Assembly: GCA_005792355.1 (NCBI GenBank)
Contig: SXSC01000282.1
Location: 18,187 to 82,186 of the forward strand
DNA from: Opitutaceae bacterium
GTDB taxonomy: Bacteria; Verrucomicrobiota; Verrucomicrobiia; Opitutales; Opitutaceae
Direction of reading: 5' to 3'
Length of the DNA stretch: 64,000 bases
The notes under the pieces were generated by a model. It saw only the letters and a program-made list of their open reading frames with translations. It did no database searches and was not told the origin of the DNA. The stretch's first letter is position 1, and each line of letters starts with the position of its first letter. This document shows positions 30,916 through 41,600 of the stretch, piece after piece. A program made the translations under genes and the position numbers.

Positions 30916-31968
30916 ATGCTCTTTTCCAAGAAAGCCAAAGGGTTCTTCGTCGAATTCAACGATCATGCGGTGATGTTTGCCCGGACCTCGGGCTTGAGTG
31001 CGCCATTTGAGGTGGAAGACCTGAGGGAGTGTGTGCCGAACGACCCGGCGGCGCTGGCGGAGGCGATCCGGCAGATTCAGCCGAAAAAGAGTCCCAGTGG
31101 GTACCTGCATGCGACCGTCGGGATTTTTCCGGCGAAACGACTGGTGCGGCGGCATTCGTTGGAGCTGAAGCGAACGAAGGAACCCGGCTACTTTGCCGAA
31201 CTCTGCTCCCAGCAGTTCCGCATCGAGCAGGACAAGTATTCCATCGCCATCCTTAATGCGAACGACGGGTCAGATTACGACGTGGCCAAGAGCACGCAAA
31301 AGGATGTCATTTTTTGCGGACTGCCGACGGAAGACGTCAATGCGATCCAGGCGTCATTGCTCGAAAGCGGCATCTACCCCGAACGCCTGGAACTTGGCTC
31401 CATGGCGGTCCTCGGCGGGGTGGTCGACTACCTGGCGCAGGCCAAGTCGAAGAGCCCCACGCTCGTCCTCGAAATCGGCGCGGATGCGACGCACTCCTTC
31501 ATCCTGACCGCGGGTGGAGCGGAGGCCTCCCGGCCGATCCCGCAGGGCCTCGATGCGATGGTGCCCATCGTGCAAAAAGAACTCGGACTCAAGGATGAGG
31601 AGTCGGCGCGAAAGCTTTTTTATTCAAACACCTTCGATTTCACCGGCATGGGGCCTTTGCTGACGAAGCGGCTGCTCAAGGAACTGCAGTCTTCGATTGG
31701 TTTCTACGAAGTCCAGACGGGCCAGTCGGTCGGTCAGGTGCTGTGTACGCAGCTCTCGCCCAAGCTGGGCTGGCTCGACGCGGCCATCGCGACCTCCCTG
31801 GGTATTCCCAGCTTGAAGATCGACCCGGCCGCGTGGCTTCAGTCCCGCCAGATTTCCATCCCGGAGGTCTTGGTAAAGGTCACGCAGGACGTCCGTTGGC
31901 TCGGCATCCTCGGCCTCATGGCCCAATACAACGCTGTCCATGCTGTCCCTGCTGAAGAAAAAAAGTGA
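30916..31968 (+). CDS. PilM-like type IV pilus/T2SS assembly ATPase-fold protein
   Basis: FSKKAKGFFVEFNDHAVMFARTSG...VLEIGADATHSFILTAGGAEASRPIPQGLDAMVPIVQKELGL; position upstream of PilN/O-like genes. Confidence 0.8.
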   Translation: MLFSKKAKGFFVEFNDHAVMFARTSGLSAPFEVEDLRECVPNDPAALAEAIRQIQPKKSPSGYLHATVGIFPAKRLVRRHSLELKRTKEPGYFAELCSQQFRIEQDKYSIAILNANDGSDYDVAKSTQKDVIFCGLPTEDVNAIQASLLESGIYPERLELGSMAVLGGVVDYLAQAKSKSPTLVLEIGADATHSFILTAGGAEASRPIPQGLDAMVPIVQKELGLKDEESARKLFYSNTFDFTGMGPLLTKRLLKELQSSIGFYEVQTGQSVGQVLCTQLSPKLGWLDAAIATSLGIPSLKIDPAAWLQSRQISIPEVLVKVTQDVRWLGILGLMAQYNAVHAVPAEEKK

Positions 31969-32569
31969 CGCCTCCGCCGCGCCGGCGTTGCCGAACTGGC
32001 ACCCGAATTTCCGCAATTATGAAAAATTGCCGGACATCAAGGTCGTGCGCACGGCGTTCTTCGTCAACGGCGCCGCGGTGTCGCTCGCGCTGGCGTTGGG
32101 GATTTTCTTTGGTTTCAAGGAATGGCAGCTGCGGGTCGTGAAGATCCAGATTGCCGAGGAACAGCGAAAGATTGATCGCGACAAGCGGCCAAGCGATCTG
32201 GCGATTGCGCAGTACAAAAAATTTCAGACTGAGGAAGCCCGCATCAACGAGGTGGCGGCGTTCGTCAAATCGAAGCAGTTGGTATCCGGCCTGTTGATGC
32301 GATTGGGTGAGACCCTGCCGAACAACATCGCGATCGACAACGTCGACCTGCGGGCTGACGGGATGGCGCTGCGCCTCTCCGTGCGGGGAGATGCCGTCAA
32401 GGCGAGCGGTTACGCGACGGCCTATCTGGACCAGCTCAAGGCGGACAAGGAACTTTCGAATTTTGGCGAGTTTACTTGGACGGGCCAGCCCACCCGCAAT
32501 CCGTCGACCGGCCGGATGGCGGTTGAATTCAGCCTGAAGTTGAAGCCGGCGACGGAGGTGAAAAAATAA
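31940..32569 (+). CDS. PilN-like inner-membrane protein
   Basis: Single TM (AFFVNGAAVSLALALGIFFGF) then coiled coil; overlaps the pilM-like gene; synteny. Confidence 0.7.
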   Translation: MLSLLKKKSDASAAPALPNWHPNFRNYEKLPDIKVVRTAFFVNGAAVSLALALGIFFGFKEWQLRVVKIQIAEEQRKIDRDKRPSDLAIAQYKKFQTEEARINEVAAFVKSKQLVSGLLMRLGETLPNNIAIDNVDLRADGMALRLSVRGDAVKASGYATAYLDQLKADKELSNFGEFTWTGQPTRNPSTGRMAVEFSLKLKPATEVKK

Positions 32570-33129
32570 TGACCAGCGCGGAACAAATTGCCCTGCTCAA
32601 GAAGAACCCGATCAGCGTGGGGTGTGGCGTGTTGAGCCTGCTGCTGGTGGCGGGGATCTATTTTCGGAGCGACGAAATCCCGACGGCTGAGGCTGAACTG
32701 GTGCAGAAGATCGCCGACGCGGAGCGTCTGGCCGTGAATCTCAAGTATTCTGAGAAACTGAAGGAACAGCTCGATGCCCTGGTGGTGGCCAATAAGGAAA
32801 TCGACTCGCGCATCATTCGGGCCAGCCAGGTCGGCACCAACACCCAGTACTTTTACAAACTTGAGAGCGACACCGGGGTAAAGCTCGTCGAGTTCCGCCC
32901 AATGACGTTCTCCGCCCCGGCCAAAGGGGCCAAGAACAGCTACACCCCGGTGGGTTTTGCCGTGTCGGTTCAGGGCAGCCTGCCCCAAGTTCTTGATTTT
33001 CTGCGCTTGCTCGAAGGGGGTGCGCACTACTCGCGGGTGTTGCTCGCGTCGGTCTCCGGCAACATGACGAACCGCAAGGCGCTGCTGACCCTGCAAATCA
33101 ACCACCTCGAACTTCTCGGTTTACCATGA
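32569..33129 (+). CDS. PilO-like inner-membrane protein
   Basis: Single TM (ISVGCGVLSLLLVAGIYF), coiled coil and PilO-like FAVSVQGSLPQVLDFLRLLEGGAHYSRV; 1-nt overlap with upstream gene. Confidence 0.72.
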   Translation: MTSAEQIALLKKNPISVGCGVLSLLLVAGIYFRSDEIPTAEAELVQKIADAERLAVNLKYSEKLKEQLDALVVANKEIDSRIIRASQVGTNTQYFYKLESDTGVKLVEFRPMTFSAPAKGAKNSYTPVGFAVSVQGSLPQVLDFLRLLEGGAHYSRVLLASVSGNMTNRKALLTLQINHLELLGLP

Positions 33130-33674
33130 AGACGCTGCCCGTGTTCGTAGGAGTCCTTTTCTTGTCGGTCACTGTCCCGGGTTGGGGCGCGGCCGCGCGC
33201 ATCACCTCTGATTTGGTGCCACTGCAAAAACGGCAGTCGACCTTGGAGACCGCCGAAGGACTCGCGCGCCGCAAGGCCCCGGATCCGGTCCCGGCGGATA
33301 TTGCTTCGCCCTTCAATCCGGTCGATTTCGACAAACCGGATCCATCCGACGTCCCAGTGGTTTCGAAAACGACGGGACCCGGTGGGGCGGCGAGTGGTAC
33401 GCCGGCGGTTGCCCAGCCAGCGGCGCCGCCGACGGATCGCAAGATTCTTGAGATCCTGGCTGCACAGATTCTGCCCACGGGAATGATTCGGCGAGGAGCC
33501 TCGCCCGTGCTCACTTTCCCCAAAGGCATCAAGGCGATGGAAATCGGTACACGCTTCACAGCGGGGTATGAGAATCAGGATTACGAGCTCGAACTCGTGG
33601 CCATCGACCAAACTACTTTCACGCTTCGCTACCGCGGCGAGGACATCATCCGGCCCATCAAACCTGTCCGCTAA
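33126..33674 (+). CDS. Periplasmic PilP/GspC-like accessory protein (tentative)
   Basis: Signal peptide MKTLPVFVGVLFLSVTVPGWGAAA, Pro-rich linker, small C-terminal domain; between pilO-like and secretin genes. Confidence 0.5.
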   Translation: MKTLPVFVGVLFLSVTVPGWGAAARITSDLVPLQKRQSTLETAEGLARRKAPDPVPADIASPFNPVDFDKPDPSDVPVVSKTTGPGGAASGTPAVAQPAAPPTDRKILEILAAQILPTGMIRRGASPVLTFPKGIKAMEIGTRFTAGYENQDYELELVAIDQTTFTLRYRGEDIIRPIKPVR

Positions 33675-33675
33675 C

Positions 33676-35607
33676 ATGAAACGCATGCCCCAGCCGATTT
33701 TCCGTTTTGCCCTGCTGGCACTCTTGCCAGTCGCTCCGATCGTAGCCCAGCAACCGGCGCCCGTCACTCCGGCCGTGGAAGCGCCGGCCGCCCCGGCGGT
33801 CGTTCCGACGACGCCCGCGCCGGCCGCCGACTCCCCGGCGAATGCGCCGGCCCTCGCCGACAAGCCGGCGTCCGAGGCCGCAGCCACCGCCGCGGCGAAG
33901 CCCGCCGCTACTGGTGCCGACGCCGCCTCCAAGGGCAAGGATGCGGTGGGCCGCGACACGCTCTCGGTTGATTTTCCGGATGAGGACATTCGCAACATCC
34001 TGCGCAACGTCTCGGACCTTTTTGAATTGAACATCATCATGCCCGATGCGCTGCAGGGCAAGACCACGATCAAGCTGCGCGATGTCACCTGGCGCCAGAT
34101 TTTCGAAAGCGTCCTCCAGCCGGTGAGCTACACCTACAAGGAAGAGGGGAACATCATCAAGATCATCAGCAACGAAAGCCTCGCGCAGGAACCCACCTCC
34201 ACGGACGTATTCTTGGTCAACTACGCCAAGGCCGCCGATATTTTGCCCACGGTCTCCTCGCTGGTCGACGCGGCGGCCGGTGGCAAGATCGTGGTCGATT
34301 CGCGCAGCAACAGCCTTATCATCACCGAGCGCCCGTCGCGGATGAACCGCATCCGCCCGATTATCGAGCAACTCGACCGGGCGACGGACCAGGTGATGAT
34401 CGAGTCGAAATTCATCGAGGTGACGGACAGCGATGTGAAAAACATCGGGGTGAACTGGTCTTCGCTCGACAAATTCCAGATTGCGGCCGGCGGCCTGGGC
34501 GGCGCATTCAATCAGAATCGCGGGCAGGTCGGCAGCGACGGTTTCAACAGCACCCGGGGCACGACGGGGGTCAGGAGTGACGGAACCACACGCACGGGCT
34601 CCACTGGCACCACGGACGGGAGCACGACGACGAACAACGCTTCGCAGAATTCCGGTTCGACCAATACGGGCAGCGTCTCGTCGACCAACGGTACCGCCGC
34701 CTCGACGTCGACGACCGGCACCAGTGGCGGTCTCACGAATACGACAACCATCCAAGGCTCGACTGGCGTCACCAGTACGGTGACCAACGGCACAAACAAT
34801 GCGGTGACCGACGGCGTCACCAATGCGTTTAACAACCTGGCCTCGCTGGTGAACAACGACGGCACGGCCCGCAGTCTCAATGCGGTCTTCTCCGCGAGCG
34901 AGTTCAAGTTGATCCTGAGCGCGCTGCAGACGCAGAGCCAGGTGAAGATCGTCTCCAATCCGACGATCGTCACGCTCAACAACACCGAGGCCGTCATCAA
35001 CGTGGGCCAGGAACGCCCCATTCCCCGCTACCAGTACAACCAGCAGACCGGCAATCTCGAGGTCAACGGCTTCGATTTCAAACCGATCGGCGTCATTCTC
35101 AAGGTCACGCCGCAGGTGAATTCGCGGGGTTTCATCAAGCTGATGGTGGCCCCGGAAGTGAGCCAGTCGCTGAACAACGTGATTTTCAACGGCAATGCGA
35201 TTCCGATCATCGACACCCGTAAAACGAACACCCAGGTGTCGCTGCGCGACGGCTTCACGATGGGCATTGGCGGCCTCCTCACGGCTTCTTCTTCCGATAG
35301 CAACAACAAGGTTCCCATTCTTGGCTCAATTCCCCTCTTGGGCCGGCTGTTCAAGAGCGATTCGAAGCGAGTCGAGTCGACCAATCTGATCATCTTCATC
35401 ACCGCGAAGACGATCAGCGCCGAGGGCGCCTCCATCGAGCAGGTGTTCGACTCCGAGCGCGTCCGCCAGCTCAACCTCCGCCGCGAGGATCTCCCCGGCC
35501 ACCGTGACGGCTCCAATCCGTTCATTGGCGAGTCAAATTCCAGCGAAAAACCGGCCGCCAAGAAATCGTTCTTCCAAACTGCCCCTAAGGCGGAGACGAA
35601 GAAATGA
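33676..35607 (+). CDS. Secretin, PilQ/GspD family
   Basis: LSVDFPDEDIRNILRNVSDLFELNIIM; VMIESKFIEVTDSDVKNIGVNWSSL; VKIVSNPTIVTLNNTEAVINVGQERPIP; GVILKVTPQVNSRGFIKLMVAPEVS; GGLLTASSSDSNNKVPILGSIPLLGRLFKSD. Confidence 0.95.
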   Translation: MKRMPQPIFRFALLALLPVAPIVAQQPAPVTPAVEAPAAPAVVPTTPAPAADSPANAPALADKPASEAAATAAAKPAATGADAASKGKDAVGRDTLSVDFPDEDIRNILRNVSDLFELNIIMPDALQGKTTIKLRDVTWRQIFESVLQPVSYTYKEEGNIIKIISNESLAQEPTSTDVFLVNYAKAADILPTVSSLVDAAAGGKIVVDSRSNSLIITERPSRMNRIRPIIEQLDRATDQVMIESKFIEVTDSDVKNIGVNWSSLDKFQIAAGGLGGAFNQNRGQVGSDGFNSTRGTTGVRSDGTTRTGSTGTTDGSTTTNNASQNSGSTNTGSVSSTNGTAASTSTTGTSGGLTNTTTIQGSTGVTSTVTNGTNNAVTDGVTNAFNNLASLVNNDGTARSLNAVFSASEFKLILSALQTQSQVKIVSNPTIVTLNNTEAVINVGQERPIPRYQYNQQTGNLEVNGFDFKPIGVILKVTPQVNSRGFIKLMVAPEVSQSLNNVIFNGNAIPIIDTRKTNTQVSLRDGFTMGIGGLLTASSSDSNNKVPILGSIPLLGRLFKSDSKRVESTNLIIFITAKTISAEGASIEQVFDSERVRQLNLRREDLPGHRDGSNPFIGESNSSEKPAAKKSFFQTAPKAETKK

Positions 35608-35648
35608 ACGTGCAACCGCTCCCAATCTTTTTCCCACGAGGTGTCTCC

Positions 35649-38600
35649 ATGAAACCTTGGCAACAATTCCTTCTCGCCGCGACCATCGGGGTCCTCAGCG
35701 CCGCGTCCGCGTTGGCGGCACCCGTCATCAGCCCGACCGGCGTCAGCGCCGCCGCGTCTTCGGTCGCACCGAATACCTCGATTGTGATCTCAATCTCGGC
35801 ATCCAATGCCGGTGCGGCCACCCCGGCTGACGACCACGCTGCCGGTGGCTCCGTCACCGGCATAGTGACCTTCACCCATCGGGTGACCGGGGCGACGATC
35901 ACGACCGGTTCGGTGGCGTTCACCAGCGCGGCAGCGGTCGCCGGTGCCGGTGGCACCGGCACGTACACCCGGAATTTCACCATTCCCACCATCACGTCGC
36001 AGGCCGGGGTTTACGATGCCTCCGTCACGCTCTCCGCCGCCAGCGCTGGAACGGCTTCGGGTTCCTTCACATCCTCGAGTGTCCTGACCGTCACGGGCAC
36101 GCCCGATTTCGACCTCACTGGCCTGACGTATCCCGCCGGCACCGCCTATCGCGGGGGCGACGTCATCGCGATGACGGTCAGCTACACCAACCGCACCTCG
36201 ACCAACGGCTCGTACAATGTGCCGTACGTCTCGAGCACCAACAGCAATGCCTCGTATTTCCGGATCGAGATCATCCTTTCGAGCAACCCGACGTTCGGCG
36301 ATGCAGACGACTTCCTGCTGACCTCGCACGACATTACCGCGTCGTCGTCCGCGCCGCTGAACGCCAACAGCACGAGCACGACGATTAACTGGAACCAGCT
36401 CCTGCCGGGAAATTTCGCCGGCTCATACTATGTGATGGCGAAGATCGACACGAACTCGGGGGTCACGGAAACGGTGGAGGCCGATCTCACGGACAATGGT
36501 AACAACATCTACTACTCGCCCGACAACAATGCCGCGCGCATCACTCTGCTCCCGACGAATTTTCCCACGGTCTACCGGACCAGTGCGAGCGGCAATGCCT
36601 TCAGCGACAACCCCTCGGTTTCGAGCGATGGGCGCTACACCGCGTTTGCCTCCGATGCGACGAATCTCGGTACGGGCGACACCAACGGGGTGCGCGACAT
36701 TTTTCTCTACGACAACCAGACGGCGACCGTCCGGAAAATCAGCCTCTCGCAGCAAGGCAGCCAGACGAACAGTGCCTCCAACAACCCGGCGATTTCCGGC
36801 AACGGCACCTATGTCGCCTTCTCCTCGGATGCGACGAACCTGATTACGAGCGACACCAATGGCTTCAGCGAAATTTACGTGGTCAATGTCCTGACGGGTA
36901 CGCTGGCCCGCATGAGTCTGGCCAGCGACGGCACGCAGGCCAACGGCGGCAGTTTCAAGCCCGCGATCAGCACCACCGGGCGCTATGTGGCGTTTGAATC
37001 GACCGCGACCAACCTGATCGCCGCCGGCACGACGGCGGGCGTGACTCACATTTACCTGCGCGACCGCGACGTGAGTGGCAGCGGCACCTTCGATACCGCG
37101 GGCAACGTTTCGACGGTGTTGATCTCGCAGACCACGGGTGGCACGGCCGGCAACGGTAACAGCATTCAGGCCAGCATCAGCGGCGGCGGACAGTACGTCG
37201 CGTTCGCCTCCGATGCGACCAACCTGGGCGGGACGGTCACGTCGGGCATTCGCAACATCTACTTGCGCGATGTTACCACCCCTACCACGACGCTGGTCTC
37301 GTTCGACACCGGTGCCGGCGCGGCCGATGGCTCGAGCCGCGCTCCGTCGATCAATCAAAACAACGGTGTGACCACTGGCAACTTCGCCGACGGTCGCTAT
37401 ATTGCCTTCGGTTCGGTGGCGACCGATTTGATCGCGTCGGACACCAACGGCGTATCCGATATCTTCGTTTACGACCGGGTGGCCGCCACGATTTCCCGGG
37501 CCAGCGTCGATACGAACGGAGTGCAGGGCGGCGATCCCTCGGCCACCACGGCGCAGCAGCTTGGCAGCATCAACCCGAGCATCAGTTCCACCGGTCGCTA
37601 CCTGGCGTTTTCGTCGCTGGTGGCCAATTTCTCCCGCGGAGATTCGGTTGGCCAGTACCAAGGAAGCGGCGCGACCGCCACGGCCTCGCTGACCTTGGGC
37701 GCCGTCTCGTCGATCGCGGTTACCGCGAACGGCACTCTGTACAGCCAGTCGAGCGTGCCCTCAGTGATTATCTTTGGCGGGGGCGGCAGCGGAGCCACGG
37801 CCACCGCCACAGTGAGCGCCGCTGGCCTCGTCACAGGTATCGCCGTGACCGCCGGCGGCTCGGGTTACACGAGCGCGCCGTCCGTCGTGGTTGCGTCCGA
37901 TGCCAACACGTCGCTCGACGTTTTCGTCGCTGATCGTGATTCGGGTGGTACCGTCACCAGTGGCGCGGGCACCTTGGGCACCGGGGGCAATATCGCGACG
38001 ACGATGGCGAGTGTGAACCGCTTCGGCTATCAGACAGGCGGCCTGCTGGGTACGCCCAGCACCGCGGCTTCGGATGTTTATCCGGTCATCAGTGGCGACG
38101 GTCGCTGGGTCGCGTTTCCCTCGGATGCGGAAAACACCGGCGGCATCGTGCACAATGCAACTAATCGCTCTTCGCCGGACTCTAATACCTTCCGCGATGT
38201 GTTCTTGCACGACCGCCGGATCAATGCGCTCCCGTCCGCGACCACTCCGCCGAGCGTTTCGATCACAAGCCCGATCACGGGCACGACTTATCCCGTCAAC
38301 AGCGCGCTCACACTCGTCGGCAGCGCGAGTGCGCCGGCTGGCACGATTGCGAGCGTGCAGTTCTTCGTGAACGGCACGAGCCTCGCGACCGATACGACGT
38401 TCCCCTACAACGCGACCTGGACACCGACGGCGGTGGGCACGTTTGCGCTGAGCGCGCTGGTCACCGACTCGTTTGGCAATCAGGCCGTCTCGAGCAACGT
38501 AAACGTCACGATTTCGGCTGTGAGCCCGAACTCACCGACGGTCAGCATTTCGTCGCCGGCGGCGGGCGCCTCGCTGTTCGCCAACTCCGCGACGACGATT

Positions 38601-41600
38601 TCGGCCACGGCGGCCGACAGTACCACGGACACGACCGGTACGATTGCCAGTGTGGCGTTTTATGCGACAAACGTGCTCATTGGCACGGACACAACTTTTC
38701 CGTACAGCGTTGCGTTCACACCGACCGCGACCGGCACGTATACGTTGACCGCGGTCGCGACGGACAACGGCGGCAATCAAACCACGAGCGCCGGCGTAAA
38801 CGTTTCCGTCACCAACCTCACAGCGCCCGCGATCAGCATCACTTCGCCCACGCCGGTTCAAATCAACTCCGCCACGACGATCACCGCCACCGCGACGTCG
38901 GGCGGTTCCATTGCCAGTGTTCAGTTCCTGGCCAACGGAACCTTACTTGGCACCACCACGGCCTCCCCCTTCACGTTTTCGTGGACTCCGACCGCTGCGG
39001 GTACCTATACTTTGACTGCCGTTGCAACCGACAATCTCGGATCGCAGACCACTTCCGCGGGCATCAGCGTCGTGGTCAGTGCCGGCACATCGCCGGTGGT
39101 GAGCATCTCCTCGCCGTCGGCCGGCACGATTTCGGTTAATAACACCCAGACCATCACCGCCACCGCCACCGACTCCACCGATGGCACACCGGTGACGGTA
39201 CAGTTCTTTGTCAACGGCTTGTCACTCGGTCCCGACACCGTATTTCCGTATACGGCGTCGTGGACGCCGACCACCGCCGGTATTTTCTCACTGCTTGCGG
39301 TCGCCACCGACAATCTCGGCAACCGGACGACGTCGTCGGCTGTGTCCATGACGGTCAGTTCCGGAACCGCGCCCTCGGGTGTCGCGATCTCGTCGCCGTC
39401 GGCGGGCGCTGCGATTGCGAACGGCTCGTCCAACACAATCACCGCCACCGCCACCGCCAATTCCGGCACGATCGTGAGTGTGCAGTTTTTTGCCAATGGC
39501 GTGACCTTGGGTTCGGATACGACTTTTCCCTACACGGCGACGTTTACGCCGGTCGCCAACGGCAGCCACTCGCTGACCGCGATGGCGACGGATACACTCG
39601 GGAACCAGACGACGAGCGCGGCGGTCGCGGTAACGGTCGCGGCGAACGCCTCGCCATCTTTCACTTCACTGACGCCGGCCAACGGCGCCTCGGTCGGGGT
39701 GGGATCGGCGAACACGGTGACCGCGGTTGTCGCCGACACCGACGGCACGATCGCGAGTGTGCAGTTTTTCGTGAACGGCACCTCGATCGGCACCGATGCC
39801 ACGTCGCCTTACACCGTCACGTGGACTCCGACGCTCGCGGGAAGCTATTCGCTCACGGCGCTTGTCACGGACAACCTTGGCGCCACGACCACGTCGTCGA
39901 CCAACACGGTCACCGTGACGGGTGGCAACCAACCCACCGTGACGATTAACGCGCCGACCACCGGTTCATCCTGGGCCGTCAACTCCACCGCAACGGTTAC
40001 GGCCACGGCGACCGCGGTCACCGGGACGATTGCGAGCGTGCAGTTCTTCGCGAACAGCGTTTCACTGGGTACGGACACGGTGTTCCCGTACACGGCCTCA
40101 TGGTTGCCGACGGCCACTGGCACCTACTCGCTGACGGCTCTCACGACGGACACGGCTGGCAACCAGGCGACAAGCTCGGCTGTAAGCGTCACGGTCGCGG
40201 CCAACCAGGTGCCGGCCTTCACCTCCCTCACTCCTGCCAACGGGGCTTCCGTGGGAGTCGGTTCTTCGAACACCGTGACGGCGGTCGTCACTGACCCCGA
40301 CGGCACCGTTGCCAGCGTACAGTTCTTCGCGAATGGGGTTTCCCTCGGCACCGACTCAAGTTCGCCCTACACCGCTTCATGGGTTCCGACCATTGCGGGC
40401 AGCTATACGATCACCGCTGCCGTGACCGATAACCTTGGCGTGACCACGACGTCATCGACGAACACCGTCACCGTGACCGGTGGCAACGCCCCGACTGCGA
40501 CCGTCACAGCGCCGACCACCGGGTCTTCAATCGCAGTCAACTCCTCGACCACGCTCACCGCGACGGCCACGGCGGCCACGGGAACGATTGCGAGTGTGCA
40601 GTTCCTCGCCAACAGCGTGGCCATCAGTACCGACACCACGTTCCCCTACTCCGCGACGTTTTCCCCGACCGCCAACGGGACTTATGCGATCACCGCGCTG
40701 GCGACCGACACGGCCGGCAATCAGGCGACCAGTTCGGCGGTCAGTGTGACGGTCGCTTCCAATGCCTCGCCCACGGTCAGCATCACGGCTCCGCTCACCG
40801 GTGCCACCGTCGGTGTTGGATCTTCGAATACAATTGCCGCGACTGCCGCCGATACCGACGGATCGATTGCGAGCGTCCAGTTCCTGATCAACGGCACCGC
40901 GTTGAGCACTGATACCACTTCGCCCTATACCGCGACTTGGACGCCGACGATTCGTGGCAGCTACTCCCTCACCACCATCGCAACCGACAACCTGGGTGCC
41001 ACCACGACCTCGTCCACGATCAGTGTGACAGTAACAGGCGGCAACGAACCGTCCGTCGCGATTTCCTCGCCGACCACCGGTTCCGCCCTGGCGGTCAATT
41101 CCAGCACCACGGTAACTGCCACCGCGACTCCCGTCACTGGCACCATCGCGAGCGTGCAGTTCTTTGCCAACGGCGGGTCCCTCGGTACCGACACGACGTT
41201 CCCGTATACGGCGACCTTCGCCCCTACCGCCAACGGCACCTACTCGCTGACGGCGGTGGCCACTGACACCGCCGGTAACCAAGCCACCAGTTCCGCCGCG
41301 AGTGTGACGGTGGCCGCGAACGTCTCGCCTTCTTTCACTTCGCTGACGCCGGCCAACCTTGCCTCCGTTGGGGTGGGTTCGGCGAACACGGTGACGGCGG
41401 TTGTCGCCGATACCGATGGCACGATTGCGAGTGTCCAGTTCCTCGTCAACGGGGTCTCGCTCGGGACGGACCCATCGTCGCCTTACACCGTCACGTGGAC
41501 TCCGACGTTGGCGGGCAGCTATTCCCTCACGGCCGTCGTTACCGACAACCTCGGTGCGACCACGACATCGTCGACGAATACGATTACCGTGACCGGCGGC

